From a virus, in IMG/VR virus record IMGVR_UViG_3300026382_000060, positions 1 to 20,759 of that record: DNA of 20,759 nucleotides; one strand, 5' to 3'. Every line of letters starts with the position of its first letter. Positions within the stretch are counted from its first letter, which is position 1. Made by a program: the position numbers and the translations under genes. A model generated the notes under the pieces. It worked only from the letters and a program-made list of their open reading frames with translations. It made no database searches and was not told where the DNA came from. This document shows, piece by piece, positions 1 through 6,227 of the stretch.

Positions 1-568
1 TATAAGACTTATCATCAAATCTTACCTTAATACATCTCCAACCTTGACACACATCAATAACTGTTCCTGCTCCATATTTGAAACTAAAAACTCTGTCATT
101 AAGTTCTAGATTACCTAAATAAAAATCATAGTCTAATTCTGATGGATTTACTGGTTGAAAAAATCTTTTTATTTCTGTCTTATACTCATACCCATTGTAA
201 TCAAAATATACAGACTTATCATAAAAATCAACTACAAAATTTACTTCATATTCAGCAGACACTTTACCTAGTCCATATTCCACCACATATACAGGTCTAT
301 TTTTTCTCATTATACCTTTAAGTAGTCCTACTTCCTGTTTTTCTTCTACCTCTTGTTCCTCATTGTCTTTCCAGCATAGGTAAAAAGAACCTATTTTACA
401 CTCTTTTGGATTAGTAGCACAAGTTAACAATTTTAAAGCTAAATCATCGGGTATAACTATTTCAAGTAGAGCAGGTTTCTTACCGCTCTTTGCTTTAATA
501 GATTTAATACTTCCTCCTACTACTAAAAATCTATTAAATTTTTCCTCACATATTGTTTTATTCTCCAT
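1..568 (-). CDS. Hypothetical protein with two Tudor/SH3-like repeats (3' end off the left edge)
   Basis: Reading from the ATG at 568 the frame is open for 189 codons and leaves the window, so the C-terminus is missing. A GGAAGAGGA-like ribosome site lies just upstream, and the start overlaps the preceding gene by 11 bases. The N-terminal ~80 residues match nothing I recognise. Residues ~92-131 and ~158-189 look like two copies of one small beta-barrel module, each with an aromatic-G-x-G-x-V core (YGLGKV, YGAGTV) followed by a V-x-F-D/DFYD strand. This resembles the Tudor-like/SH3 fold in UvrD C-termini and CarD-like proteins. Such modules bind nucleic acid or protein partners, so a DNA/RNA- or polymerase-related role is possible but inferred. 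The gene at 6224-6496 carries one related module. Confidence 0.75.
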   Translation of the reverse strand, partial: MENKTICEEKFNRFLVVGGSIKSIKAKSGKKPALLEIVIPDDLALKLLTCATNPKECKIGSFYLCWKDNEEQEVEEKQEVGLLKGIMRKNRPVYVVEYGLGKVSAEYEVNFVVDFYDKSVYFDYNGYEYKTEIKRFFQPVNPSELDYDFYLGNLELNDRVFSFKYGAGTVIDVCQGWRCIKVRFDDKSY

Positions 569-752
569 TTCCTCTTCCTTGTTTTCTACATTCATCATAT
601 TCTTCTTCGTACTCTTCTTTCAGAGAAAAATTTCTACATTCAATGGCTTCCTCCCCGCTGTAAATTTCTCTTCCATCGTAGCCACACTCCTCTCCCATCA
701 GCTGCTCACACCATTCACAATTAGCACATATATCTTTTTTGTGTTCTCTCAT
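558..752 (-). CDS. Small cysteine-rich protein, possible zinc binder
   Basis: A 64-residue acidic protein. The ATG at 752 follows AAAGGA with a 6-base gap, and its last codons overlap the next gene. Cysteines at C9, C12, C15, C23, C39 and C55 (C-x2-C-x2-C near the N-terminus) suggest metal binding, as in many small phage zinc-ribbon-like proteins. The C-terminal third is glutamate- and tyrosine-rich and probably helical. I do not recognise a named family. It lies in a leftward run of small genes typical of early or host-takeover regions. The 2577-2891 gene is also Cys-rich with similar spacing, though sequence similarity between them is weak. Confidence 0.7.
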   Translation of the reverse strand: MREHKKDICANCEWCEQLMGEECGYDGREIYSGEEAIECRNFSLKEEYEEEYDECRKQGRGNGE

Positions 753-762
753 TTATTATCCT

Positions 763-990
763 TTATTTTAAAATTTCTTTTTCTATAATCTCTACACAAT
801 CTTTGTGTAAATCATCTAAAACACTAACTGCTATTTTCTTGTATTCCTCGCTGCCAACATCACTATCAGAATTATTTAAAGCAGATTTCGCTATATTATC
901 TGCCAACTCTATATTTAATGCTACCCATTCTTTAATAATAACATCAAAGTCCCCCTCTACTCTTATATCCTCTTTGTCAATTCTTATCAT
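763..990 (-). CDS. Hypothetical small acidic protein
   Basis: A 75-residue protein starting at the ATG at 990, which is preceded by AAAGGA at a good distance (6 bases). It is acidic and, apart from the first ~15 residues, looks all-helical, with no Cys cluster, membrane segment or motif I know. It is the first gene after the 152-base gap at 991-1142 and lies 10 bases upstream of the Cys-rich gene, so the two are probably co-transcribed. Function unknown. Ribosome site and operon position support it as a real gene. Confidence 0.7.
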   Translation of the reverse strand: MIRIDKEDIRVEGDFDVIIKEWVALNIELADNIAKSALNNSDSDVGSEEYKKIAVSVLDDLHKDCVEIIEKEILK

Positions 991-1142
991 CTCTTGTCCT
1001 TTATTGTTTTCAAATGTTCTTTCTATACCTCTAACTTATCTAATACTTTGGCACAACCCCCCTATTTATATAAGACCCCCACTAAAAAGTAAAAGTCCAA
1101 AAGGGGAAATCAAAATTTTAAAATTTTGTATTTAGTACCTTA
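991..1142 (-). other. 152-base gap with palindrome and G tracts
   Basis: No gene. An 18-base perfect palindrome (CAAAATTTTAAAATTTTG) sits at 1111-1128, just past the stop of the 1143-1487 gene. On the minus strand it is followed by CCCC (1103-1106) and then G5 and G6 runs around 1076-1080 and 1067-1072, which are rare in DNA this AT-rich. CCCC can pair with G5 around an ACT/AGT inner stem. A promoter-like TTTACT-N17-TATAAA can be read on the minus strand inside this gap. It could be a terminator plus promoter or a structured leader for the 763-990 gene. Confidence 0.35.
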
Positions 1143-1487
1143 TCACATTGTAAAATCTTCTGCCTTACACATCTTACAAGTATCTATTACTTTGAGTATA
1201 TCATAGGCTTTGCTTCTCATTGTAGGGAGATGGTCTATATTAGCTAATAACTCTCTTGTTAATCTCTCTATTTTATCCAACTGGCAAGTTTCTTTTAAAA
1301 TACTGTTAAATTTGGTCTCCACTGTATCTTTTAGATGTGTTTTTAAGTCAAATCTAGCTGAATTTAGTTCTTCTTCTGCTACTACAAATTCTAAAACAGT
1401 TTCAAACTTTAATTCAGCTTTATATTGTTTAACAAAACGTAATTTGTCGTGGTTTGTTTCTTTTATTTCTATTCTGAACTTTTCCAT
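1143..1487 (-). CDS. Hypothetical helical protein
   Basis: A 114-residue protein. The ATG at 1487 is chosen over one six bases upstream (1493) because a full AAGGAGG ribosome site sits 7 bases before 1487 and would be only 1 base from 1493. It is charged and mostly helical, with a C-terminal TCKMCK (C-x2-C) pair that may be a half metal site. No family recognised. It has its own promoter-like site at 1514-1556. AAGGAGG is the strongest ribosome site among the leftward genes, suggesting high expression. Confidence 0.75.
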   Translation of the reverse strand: MEKFRIEIKETNHDKLRFVKQYKAELKFETVLEFVVAEEELNSARFDLKTHLKDTVETKFNSILKETCQLDKIERLTRELLANIDHLPTMRSKAYDILKVIDTCKMCKAEDFTM

Positions 1488-1513
1488 TATCATTCCTCCT
1501 TAAATAACCTTGT

Positions 1514-1556
1514 CACATTGAAATTATACCAATATAACCTTAAAATTACCTTAAAT
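1514..1556 (-). promoter_or_regulatory. TTTAAG-repeat promoter for the 1143-1487 gene
   Basis: On the minus strand TATAAT (1523-1528) is preceded by two TTTAAG hexamers 11 bases apart (one helical turn), the nearer ending 10 bases from TATAAT, and followed by TTCAATGTG. The 43-base stretch matches 2917-2959 at 33 positions by eye. There is no -35 consensus. It overlaps the stop codon of the upstream DUF488-like gene. Confidence 0.6.
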
Positions 1557-1949
1557 CAGTCTACCTTTGTGTCTAATTGTTTTATTTACACCAAACTCGC
1601 TAACTTCTATACCCAAGTTCTTCTCAAACCAATCAGCAACTAAGTGTCTATGACAAAAAGCTGATTTACCACAGTGACACATTAAGACAGGTTCTCTTCC
1701 ATCTGCTGCCTCTAAAATCCTTTTATAGATAGCAGAAGCATTTAATCTATCTAGTTTCTTGTTAAAAACTTTAATATACTTGTCTTCTGACACTACTTTT
1801 GACTTAAAAGCCTCTAATAATATATCATCAGGAGCTAATTCTAGTAAATTCATTCCTACTTGTACATATTTTGGGGTATACAGTGCTATGCTAACACTAA
1901 ATTCCCTGTCTGTTAAATTTCGTAGTTGATAAAAGTTACTTGTTTTCAT
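1551..1949 (-). CDS. DUF488-like protein
   Basis: A 132-residue protein starting at ATG 1949 inside the end of the preceding gene (14-base overlap), with GGAGATGGAAG upstream. Residues 91-108 (CHCG..., CHRHLVADWF) are the hallmark of DUF488: a Cys-x-Cys loop followed by CHR and a hydrophobic helix. The N-terminal YTPKY segment and the central helical region also fit. The family occurs in bacteria and phages, and its biochemical role is not settled. The three cysteines and histidines could bind a metal or act as nucleophiles. It is probably translated with the membrane protein upstream. Confidence 0.75.
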   Translation of the reverse strand: MKTSNFYQLRNLTDREFSVSIALYTPKYVQVGMNLLELAPDDILLEAFKSKVVSEDKYIKVFNKKLDRLNASAIYKRILEAADGREPVLMCHCGKSAFCHRHLVADWFEKNLGIEVSEFGVNKTIRHKGRLI

Positions 1950-2580
1950 CTTCCATCTCCTTAATTTTATAATCTTCTTCTCTTAAATTTTCTATCAACT
2001 TATAGTTAATTATAAATAAATATGTTATACAAACATCTACAACCACTTCTGCCCACATAACATAAATGATATTATTACTCAGCTTTGTAACTAGTAAAGC
2101 TAATACTCCTCCTATTATGGCTCCGTCAGCAAAAACGTGTACTCTATTAGTCTGATATTTGCTAATCAATAGTGGATTTTTTACTGTAACATAATTGGTA
2201 AAGAATATACTACCAACTACTGCCAGAGTTGTATCTATAATCGCTAAAAAAGATGTTATCAATGCTGTATAAAATCCATCCCAGAGATATAAAAACGGTG
2301 TTAGAGTAAATAGGGCTGTTACTATCAAACTCATTTTATGAACCTGCTGAATAGTTAATTTTTTAACTAAAAATTCAGTGTTTTTACTAACTAGTGTCCC
2401 TAAAAAAGCAAAGAATGGTATTAACCATATAATATCTTTGAATTCTACCCCTTTTAAATAAGTAACAATAGGAGTTACAAAAGAAATAGCAATCGCAAAA
2501 ATAAAATTCATAGAGAGTTTAAATCTCATATATGGGTCAGAAAAGGATAAAATCCTTTGTTTTGTGTCAAATAATTTCAT
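1936..2580 (-). CDS. Multi-pass inner-membrane protein, unknown function
   Basis: A 214-residue protein. The ATG at 2580 is chosen over an upstream in-frame one at 2604 because it makes an ATGA overlap with the preceding stop and lies 6 bases after GGGGGA. About six hydrophobic segments are visible (approximately residues 20-40, 47-62, 80-100, 105-132, 150-168, 175-196). The charged C-terminal tail is rich in E, K and D. The spacing recalls half of a transporter, but no signature motif stands out, so no function is assigned. It is sandwiched between a Cys-rich anchored protein and the DUF488-like gene, with overlaps on both sides. Confidence 0.75.
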   Translation of the reverse strand: MKLFDTKQRILSFSDPYMRFKLSMNFIFAIAISFVTPIVTYLKGVEFKDIIWLIPFFAFLGTLVSKNTEFLVKKLTIQQVHKMSLIVTALFTLTPFLYLWDGFYTALITSFLAIIDTTLAVVGSIFFTNYVTVKNPLLISKYQTNRVHVFADGAIIGGVLALLVTKLSNNIIYVMWAEVVVDVCITYLFIINYKLIENLREEDYKIKEMEDENK

Positions 2581-2891
2581 ATCCATTCCCCCATTAAGAA
2601 ACATAGCATAAATGAAACCAGCATTGTGGCACCAATTAAAAGAACTAGCTTTACATTGCTACTTAAATTAGGTTTTGTTCCTGTCTTTATTTGAGAATTA
2701 GCTACTCTTTCTTTATAGTAAACACATCTGTTGTCAGAATTCAACTTACTTGGATGAATTCGCTCACATTTACGTCTGTAAGACTTCCTACACGCAGAGG
2801 GATGATGACATATACCAACCCCAAAATTATTACTATAATACGCACAGTCCTCACAGAATACTTCTCTTTTGTATTCAGGTTTCTTCTTCAT
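2577..2891 (-). CDS. Cys-rich, C-terminally membrane-anchored small protein
   Basis: A 104-residue protein. The ATG at 2891 is preferred to the in-frame TTG at 2897 because AAAGGA lies 6 bases before the ATG and directly abuts the TTG. Residues 13-56 contain C13-x2-C16, C28, C34, C42 and C56 with nearby histidines, arranged like a small zinc-binding domain. A Lys/Arg-rich middle and a linker follow. Residues ~81-100 form one hydrophobic helix ending in GEWI, so it is probably tail-anchored with the zinc-like domain in the cytoplasm. It is the first gene after the promoter cluster at 2917-2996. Role unknown. Confidence 0.75.
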   Translation of the reverse strand: MKKKPEYKREVFCEDCAYYSNNFGVGICHHPSACRKSYRRKCERIHPSKLNSDNRCVYYKERVANSQIKTGTKPNLSSNVKLVLLIGATMLVSFMLCFLMGEWI

Positions 2892-2916
2892 TCTCAATCC
2901 TTTGTCTTACGATATT

Positions 2917-2959
2917 CACAATGAAATTATAACTAACTAAACTTAAAATAGGCTTAAAG
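2917..2959 (-). promoter_or_regulatory. TTTAAG-repeat promoter for the 2577-2891 gene
   Basis: Minus strand: TTTAAG-N5-TTTAAG-N10-TATAAT (2926-2931), then TTCATTGTG. It has the same layout and much of the same sequence as 1514-1556. A predicted start near 2919 would give a short leader before the ATG at 2891. Confidence 0.6.
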
Positions 2960-2967
2960 TGGATTTA

Positions 2968-2996
2968 ATTAAAGTAGGGTTCTGATTTTTTGTCAA
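2968..2996 (-). promoter_or_regulatory. Sigma-70-like promoter (TTGACA-N17-TTTAAT)
   Basis: On the minus strand TTGACA (2991-2996) lies exactly 17 bases before TTTAAT (2968-2973), one mismatch from the -10 consensus. It lies just upstream of the TTTAAG-type promoter, suggesting two start points for the 2891 block. Confidence 0.45.
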
Positions 2997-3003
2997 AAGG
3001 AGA

Positions 3004-3023
3004 CCACCTCTTCATTGAGGTGG
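3004..3023. other. Inverted repeat CCACCTC-N6-GAGGTGG
   Basis: A perfect 7-bp GC-rich stem with a 6-base loop in otherwise AT-rich intergenic DNA. Neither side carries a clear T run, so it is a poor intrinsic terminator. Its position just before the TTGACA at 2991 suggests an operator or insulating hairpin. The neighbouring stretch (about 3037-3064) is almost purely A+T. Confidence 0.45.
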
Positions 3024-3116
3024 AAATGCCCAAAGATAAAATAATTTAAAAATTAAAAAATTAAGGAATTACTGCTGAAATTCAATGAAAATAGAATGAA
3101 AACATCCACGAAACTC

Positions 3117-3147
3117 AAAAAAATGAAACAACCCAAAAAGGCTGTTT
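3117..3147 (-). terminator. Intrinsic terminator of the candidate sRNA
   Basis: In the minus-strand RNA AAACAGCC (3147-3140) pairs with GGUUGUUU (3133-3126), 8 bp with one G-U pair and a short U-rich loop. It is followed by CA and seven U (3123-3117). This is the best-formed terminator in the window. Confidence 0.65.
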
Positions 3148-3212
3148 TAAACTTCAAGAATAAACTCATTGACACCCAAGAATGCGATTTGTAAAGCTAC
3201 CTTTTACAAGGC
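3117..3212 (-). ncRNA. Candidate phage small RNA (~96 nt)
   Basis: A consensus promoter (TTGACA-N17-TATAAT, 3219-3247) starts transcription near 3212. An intrinsic terminator ends it near 3117. No credible leftward reading frame lies between. The predicted RNA has a 5' hairpin (UUGUAAA / UUUACAA, loop AGGUAGC), a single-stranded middle with AUUCUUG repeated about 24 bases apart, and the terminator stem. A 32-codon frame on the opposite strand (3096-3194) lacks a ribosome site and is less convincing. It could act as an antisense regulator, protein decoy or processed leader; I cannot match it to a known RNA family. Confidence 0.5.
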
Positions 3213-3218
3213 ACTGAA

Positions 3219-3247
3219 ATTATAACTAAAAAGTCATCGCTTGTCAA
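3219..3247 (-). promoter_or_regulatory. Consensus sigma-70 promoter (TTGACA-N17-TATAAT)
   Basis: Minus strand: TTGACA at 3242-3247 and TATAAT at 3219-3224, 17 bases apart, with no mismatch to consensus. It overlaps the last codons of the 3234-3437 gene. Downstream is the candidate small RNA, not a gene. The initial transcribed TTCAGTG resembles that of the promoters at 1514 and 2917. Confidence 0.7.
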
Positions 3248-3437
3248 TAAAAAATTCAAATACTTTTAAAATTAAAGAACCTGTGAACATCATTGATGTT
3301 ACATACATAAATCCCATAATAAATAACCTAATACTTACACCCGCTGTTTTATTAGTGAGGGTATATAATAAAATAAGATACAAAATTATAGTAATTACGG
3401 CAGTTGTTCCTGTGATTATAAAATCCATTTTACTCAT
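3234..3437 (-). CDS. Small two-TM membrane protein
   Basis: A 67-residue protein from ATG 3437 (AGGAGA upstream), overlapping the HNH gene by 8 bases. Two hydrophobic helices (residues ~5-27 and ~36-60) are separated by a short NKTAGVSIR turn, ending in a basic FFIDKR tail. Size and topology would suit a class II holin-like or antiholin-like protein, and the 3-TM holin is two genes upstream, but no family motif confirms this. It is the last gene of the long leftward operon before the sRNA promoter. Confidence 0.65.
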   Translation of the reverse strand: MSKMDFIITGTTAVITIILYLILLYTLTNKTAGVSIRLFIMGFMYVTSMMFTGSLILKVFEFFIDKR

Positions 3438-3786
3438 TTTCTAGTCTCCTGTGCCAAATCTTTACATTCTCTTCCTTAAAAACTCCCTCAAATAATAGTA
3501 ATGACTGTAATTTAAGTAAAAGTTCTAAAAAATTAGCAAAATCTTTACGTGTACATTTTTTCCTAAAACTACTTTTATAAGAAGTATGATACATTATATG
3601 ACAACTTTTACACAATGTAATCCCATTGTCTACTAAATACCTCTGGTCTTTGTAATAAGTGGCGTGATTAAGGTGGTGGGCATTCCTATTCTTCCTACTT
3701 CCACATATCTGACAAACTTTATCTCTTCTTATAACCTCTACCCGCCATTTACGATATTCTCTACTTGCTCTCCAAGATTTGCTCAT
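3430..3786 (-). CDS. HNH endonuclease
   Basis: A 118-residue protein from ATG 3786. C25-x2-C28 (CQIC) and C59-x2-C62 (CKSC) form the zinc-binding knuckles. The HNH core is H37/H38 (NAHHLNH), N54 and H63/H67 (CHIMYH). Ser/Arg/Lys-rich ends flank the core. HNH proteins in phages either assist HK97-type packaging next to the terminase genes or act as homing nucleases. Here the gene lies in the leftward operon right after the holin, about 3 kb from terS and on the opposite strand, so its role is open. Catalytic residues look complete. Confidence 0.88.
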   Translation of the reverse strand: MSKSWRASREYRKWRVEVIRRDKVCQICGSRKNRNAHHLNHATYYKDQRYLVDNGITLCKSCHIMYHTSYKSSFRKKCTRKDFANFLELLLKLQSLLLFEGVFKEENVKIWHRRLENE

Positions 3787-3805
3787 TTTATTTACCTTTT
3801 ACAGA

Positions 3806-3829
3806 TGTATCTAGTGATTATTAGATACA
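3806..3829. other. Inverted repeat TGTATCTA-N8-TAGATACA over the holin stop codon
   Basis: A perfect 8-bp stem with an 8-base loop covering the last holin codons and its TAG stop. No T run follows on the minus strand, so it may block read-through ribosomes, protect the holin mRNA end or modulate translation of the HNH gene, whose AAAAGG ribosome site comes shortly after. Confidence 0.45.
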
Positions 3830-4218
3830 CCTTTTAATTTTTCGTATGTTCTCATACCACCCAAACCTAATATAGCCATAACCAAATTAAACAACATAGT
3901 CATATCAGTAGTTGGAGGGGTAATAGAAAGTCCTGCTAACTCACACCCCCAAGCTAGAAGAGGGGATATAATAAAGTTGTAGGCTAATCCCACTCCTCCT
4001 ACCCATAAAATGAAAGGTCTTGCCCCTGCCACAAACCAATTAGTTGATTTGGCTTCTTCTTTGTTTACTTCTATCTGACCTTTCATTAAACTATTTTCCA
4101 ACATTTTTAATTTTAAATCTACCTCAGCTAACTTAACAGGGTCTTTAATCTTTTCTCCTGTTATAGCCTCTCTAATATCCTTAATAGTACTACCTACATC
4201 AAATGGGAATATATTCAT
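3811..4218 (-). CDS. Holin of the 3-TM (GTA_holin_3TM-like) family
   Basis: A 135-residue protein from ATG 4218, in an ATGA overlap with the preceding stop and 6 bases after AAAGGG. The N-terminal ~55 residues are charged and helical. They are followed by the family signature of a Q-x-E-V-N-x-x-EA stretch (residues 48-56), a short linker and an aromatic-x-x-x-x-RP motif (R67, P68) opening the first hydrophobic helix (~68-90). A second hydrophobic stretch spans ~106-122. Such proteins form the inner-membrane pores that time lysis or release of phage-like particles. No endolysin was recognised beside it; the next upstream gene (4215-4640) is unassigned. Confidence 0.8.
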   Translation of the reverse strand: MNIFPFDVGSTIKDIREAITGEKIKDPVKLAEVDLKLKMLENSLMKGQIEVNKEEAKSTNWFVAGARPFILWVGGVGLAYNFIISPLLAWGCELAGLSITPPTTDMTMLFNLVMAILGLGGMRTYEKLKGVSNNH

Positions 4219-4640
4219 TGTGTACCCTTTGATATTTGAAGTAAAAAAGTCTTTCTTTTGTGTATAGAATTAGGGCGTGTAGAGTGTAAAACTAAACCAA
4301 TCTCATAAATGATGGCTCTATTTTTTACACTTATCCCTACTAATCTTATCCTCTCTACTTCATATAAATACCCAGACCCTAATGAAATATCTTTTGCTAA
4401 TTCGTGAGCAATGAAATGAGAGGATACTCTCCATATTAACATATCAAGCAATCCTAATTTTTTCAAATTTAAGTTAGTACACATTTTGAAAAAATTAGGA
4501 AAGGTATTCTTATTTATTGGAATTGGGTCTGTACTACCTTTTACAAATAACTTAAAATTTAGAGTACCTTTATCTTTGGCTAAAAAATATAAAAATCTCT
4601 CTTTTATATATAAAGCTACATATTTAAAGTAATCAATCAT
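4215..4640 (-). CDS. Hypothetical protein beside the holin
   Basis: A 141-residue basic protein, ATG at 4640 in an ATGA overlap with the upstream gene and TGA overlapping the holin start, so the three are tightly coupled. The centre contains SSHFIAHELAKDI, which superficially recalls the S-x-H...A-x-D motif of M15 peptidoglycan peptidases. The spacing is two residues too long and no E-x-W-H follows, so I do not call it an endolysin. No signal peptide, though the N-terminus has a hydrophobic/aromatic patch. Function unknown. Its place in front of the holin makes a lysis role worth testing. Confidence 0.65.
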   Translation of the reverse strand: MIDYFKYVALYIKERFLYFLAKDKGTLNFKLFVKGSTDPIPINKNTFPNFFKMCTNLNLKKLGLLDMLIWRVSSHFIAHELAKDISLGSGYLYEVERIRLVGISVKNRAIIYEIGLVLHSTRPNSIHKRKTFLLQISKGTQ

Positions 4641-4873
4641 ATTGCTTTACCTCTTTTTGTATTATTATCAGCTTGTTCAAAAACCTTACTCATATAGTCC
4701 TCTGTTTTTAGAGGAAAACAGTCCTTATAAGTCTCTTGATACACAATTCGTCTAGCCGTTGTATAAGAAATATCAAAATTATTCTTAATATCATTCAAGG
4801 ACATAAGTCCTTGAATATAATTTTCTCTTATAAGTCTAACTTCCTCACAATTTAAAACCCTTGCCCTCATCAT
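4637..4873 (-). CDS. Small helix-turn-helix protein
   Basis: A 78-residue protein from ATG 4873 (ATGA overlap; the adjacent ATG at 4870 is also possible). Residues ~8-48 form a homeodomain-like or resolvase-type helix-turn-helix: helix with EEVRLIRENYIQG, turn, SLNDIKNNFDIS, then the recognition helix YTTARRIVYQ. The remainder is charged and probably disordered. It is likely a DNA-binding regulator of phage transcription or a DNA-packaging/recombination accessory. It sits between a nucleotide-pool enzyme and the lysis genes, so a transcription switch role is plausible but unproven. Confidence 0.7.
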   Translation of the reverse strand: MMRARVLNCEEVRLIRENYIQGLMSLNDIKNNFDISYTTARRIVYQETYKDCFPLKTEDYMSKVFEQADNNTKRGKAI

Positions 4874-5448
4874 AAACCTCTTGGAGACATATTAGTAGGC
4901 AACTCTGCTTCTTCTTTTAATTCATCTAACATTTTTTTAAGTCTTTCTTCTGGTGGTTTAAAACCTTTTGGTTTTTGAACTTTACCATCAGAATTTTTAT
5001 CTGCTAACTTTTGCTCATTTGCTTCTAAAACTATTTCCATACCCTTGTGAATTGCTTTGATAGCCTTTTGCCCTGAATATCCTGCGTTTACCATTCTAGA
5101 CATAAAATCAACAGTATTTACGTGTAAGTATGCTAAAAACTCTCCCTCAACAGGACTTAAATTTTTAGAACTTTTTGCTATTGTTCCTATACCAACAAAT
5201 AATGTATCACAAATACTATCTAATTTTGATACTAGGTCATCTTTTTCCCAATACTCACTTAATTCTTCTCCTAGTAGTTTCTCTTCTAGTTCACTACTAA
5301 ATTCAAGATTGTTTCTTGTCTTATTCCAGTCTACAATTCTACTAAATAGTTCAAGAGGTACAAAAGTATTTAAGTGTCCTAATAAACCTGATGTCCCTGC
5401 TCCTGCGTTACTACTGATAATTCCTAATCCTACATATTCTTCATTCAT
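4870..5448 (-). CDS. MazG-like / phosphoribosyl-ATP-pyrophosphohydrolase-like NTP-PPase
   Basis: A 192-residue protein from ATG 5448 (AAAGGA 7 bases upstream). Residues ~35-90 carry the all-alpha NTP pyrophosphohydrolase pattern: VDWNKTRN, then KLLGEELSEYW with acidic E62 and E65 (E-x2-E), then LDSICDTLFVGIG with D77 and D81 as the second metal-binding pair. The C-terminal stretch (EANEQKL, DGKVQKP, FKPPEERL; ~142-170) matches the tail common in phage proteins of this type. These enzymes hydrolyse nucleoside triphosphates to monophosphates and are thought to tune nucleotide pools or (p)ppGpp during infection. A role alongside phage NrdB in nucleotide supply is inferred. Confidence 0.78.
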   Translation of the reverse strand: MNEEYVGLGIISSNAGAGTSGLLGHLNTFVPLELFSRIVDWNKTRNNLEFSSELEEKLLGEELSEYWEKDDLVSKLDSICDTLFVGIGTIAKSSKNLSPVEGEFLAYLHVNTVDFMSRMVNAGYSGQKAIKAIHKGMEIVLEANEQKLADKNSDGKVQKPKGFKPPEERLKKMLDELKEEAELPTNMSPRGL

Positions 5449-5461
5449 AATAAATTCCTTT

Positions 5462-5989
5462 TTAAATAGTTGGTTTAAATATAGGTATAACTTCCTCTAC
5501 TTCCCATCCATAGCATATATCTGTTCGTTTATCATATACTTTTAAAGGGGAAAATAAGGCTCTTCCTATTGGTCGTTTCCAATACTTTATACCTTTTTCT
5601 AATACTTTAATTGCCTTTTTCTGTCTATCAAAAACCGTATCCAGTACAGTTAAGTCATATCTCTCTTTAAATAAAGAGAATATAATCTGTAAATCCTTTT
5701 CTATCATTCCTTTTGACATTACTGCGAAAGAATGTGTTTTATCTTTAATAAAAAACCCAGCTCTTACAGATTGGATTGTAATTCTACCTCCTGCTTTTCC
5801 ATATACTTTATGAATAAAATCCTTAAAATCGTTCAAAGATTTGGTATCTAACACCACTGGTGTTAAATAAGACACTGTCTCAGGATTTTCCCTTACATAA
5901 GCAGGTAATGTATCTAAATACAATCCCAGCTTCTTATTTTTATCAAAGTGAACACTACTCAATTTTATATCAAAAGGATTATTAAGCAC
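5462..5989 (-). CDS. Hypothetical protein, GTG start
   Basis: A 175-residue protein. The only start covering the frame is GTG at 5989, inside the end of the previous gene (8-base overlap), with AGAGAG 5 bases upstream. The other leftward genes use ATG, so this one may be translated at lower level or by coupling. It is a mixed alpha/beta sequence, basic near 128-152 (KKAIKVLEKGIKYWKRPIGRALF), with no membrane segment or motif I recognise. Lying between the small unknown and the MazG-like gene, it probably belongs to the same early operon. Function unknown. Confidence 0.68.
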   Translation of the reverse strand: MLNNPFDIKLSSVHFDKNKKLGLYLDTLPAYVRENPETVSYLTPVVLDTKSLNDFKDFIHKVYGKAGGRITIQSVRAGFFIKDKTHSFAVMSKGMIEKDLQIIFSLFKERYDLTVLDTVFDRQKKAIKVLEKGIKYWKRPIGRALFSPLKVYDKRTDICYGWEVEEVIPIFKPTI

Positions 5990-6227
5990 TTGTACTCTCT
6001 TCGTTAGGTGTAATTTTTACCTCTATAATAGAAGCCATTATATCTGTTTGATGATTTTCTACATAATTTTGAGCAGTTTCTTTGTCAGGAAAAACAGGAT
6101 ACATACCCACACTACCAAAACCTGTAATGTCTACATTAACTTCAACTGATTTATCATTTTCGTCCACTAAATTAGCAGCCACACCTGTAACTAATCCCGT
6201 TACTATATACAATGTTTGCTCTTTCAT
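5982..6227 (-). CDS. Hypothetical small protein
   Basis: An 81-residue protein, ATG 6227 in an ATGA overlap with the preceding stop and with GAGGAAG upstream. It alternates beta strands (LYIVTGLVTGVAA, VEVNVDITGFG, ASIIEVKITP) with one helix (KETAQNYVENHQTD), giving a small alpha/beta look. No known motif. It sits second in the leftward operon, so it is likely expressed early. Function unknown. Confidence 0.7.
   Translation of the reverse strand: MKEQTLYIVTGLVTGVAANLVDENDKSVEVNVDITGFGSVGMYPVFPDKETAQNYVENHQTDIMASIIEVKITPNEESTSA

Noticed and set aside
803-1135. 110-codon plus-strand frame
   Set aside because: Antisense to the 763-990 gene and the 991-1142 gap; Ser/Ile/Leu-rich shadow composition and no ribosome site.
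2996-3070. Replication origin in the AT-rich gap with the GC hairpin
   Set aside because: There are no repeated initiator boxes and no replication genes nearby; AT-richness alone is not evidence here.
3096-3194. Plus-strand 32-codon ORF (MKTSTKLKKMKQ...) opposite the candidate small RNA
   Set aside because: It has no AAGGA-type ribosome site, whereas nearly all accepted genes here do, and the opposite strand carries a consensus promoter and a strong terminator.
3117-3212. tRNA or CRISPR-related RNA at the small RNA locus
   Set aside because: No cloverleaf or CCA-type end, and no repeat-spacer pattern; similarity to a CRISPR repeat could not be shown from the sequence alone.
4215-4640. M15-type peptidase (endolysin) reading of the SSHFIAHELAKDI segment
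   Set aside because: Spacing between H and A-x-D is two residues too long and the E-x-W-H partner motif is absent.
5057-5545. 162-codon plus-strand frame across the MazG-like gene
   Set aside because: It is a shadow of the 4870-5448 and 5462-5989 genes, with low-complexity Ser/Phe/Leu composition and no ribosome site.
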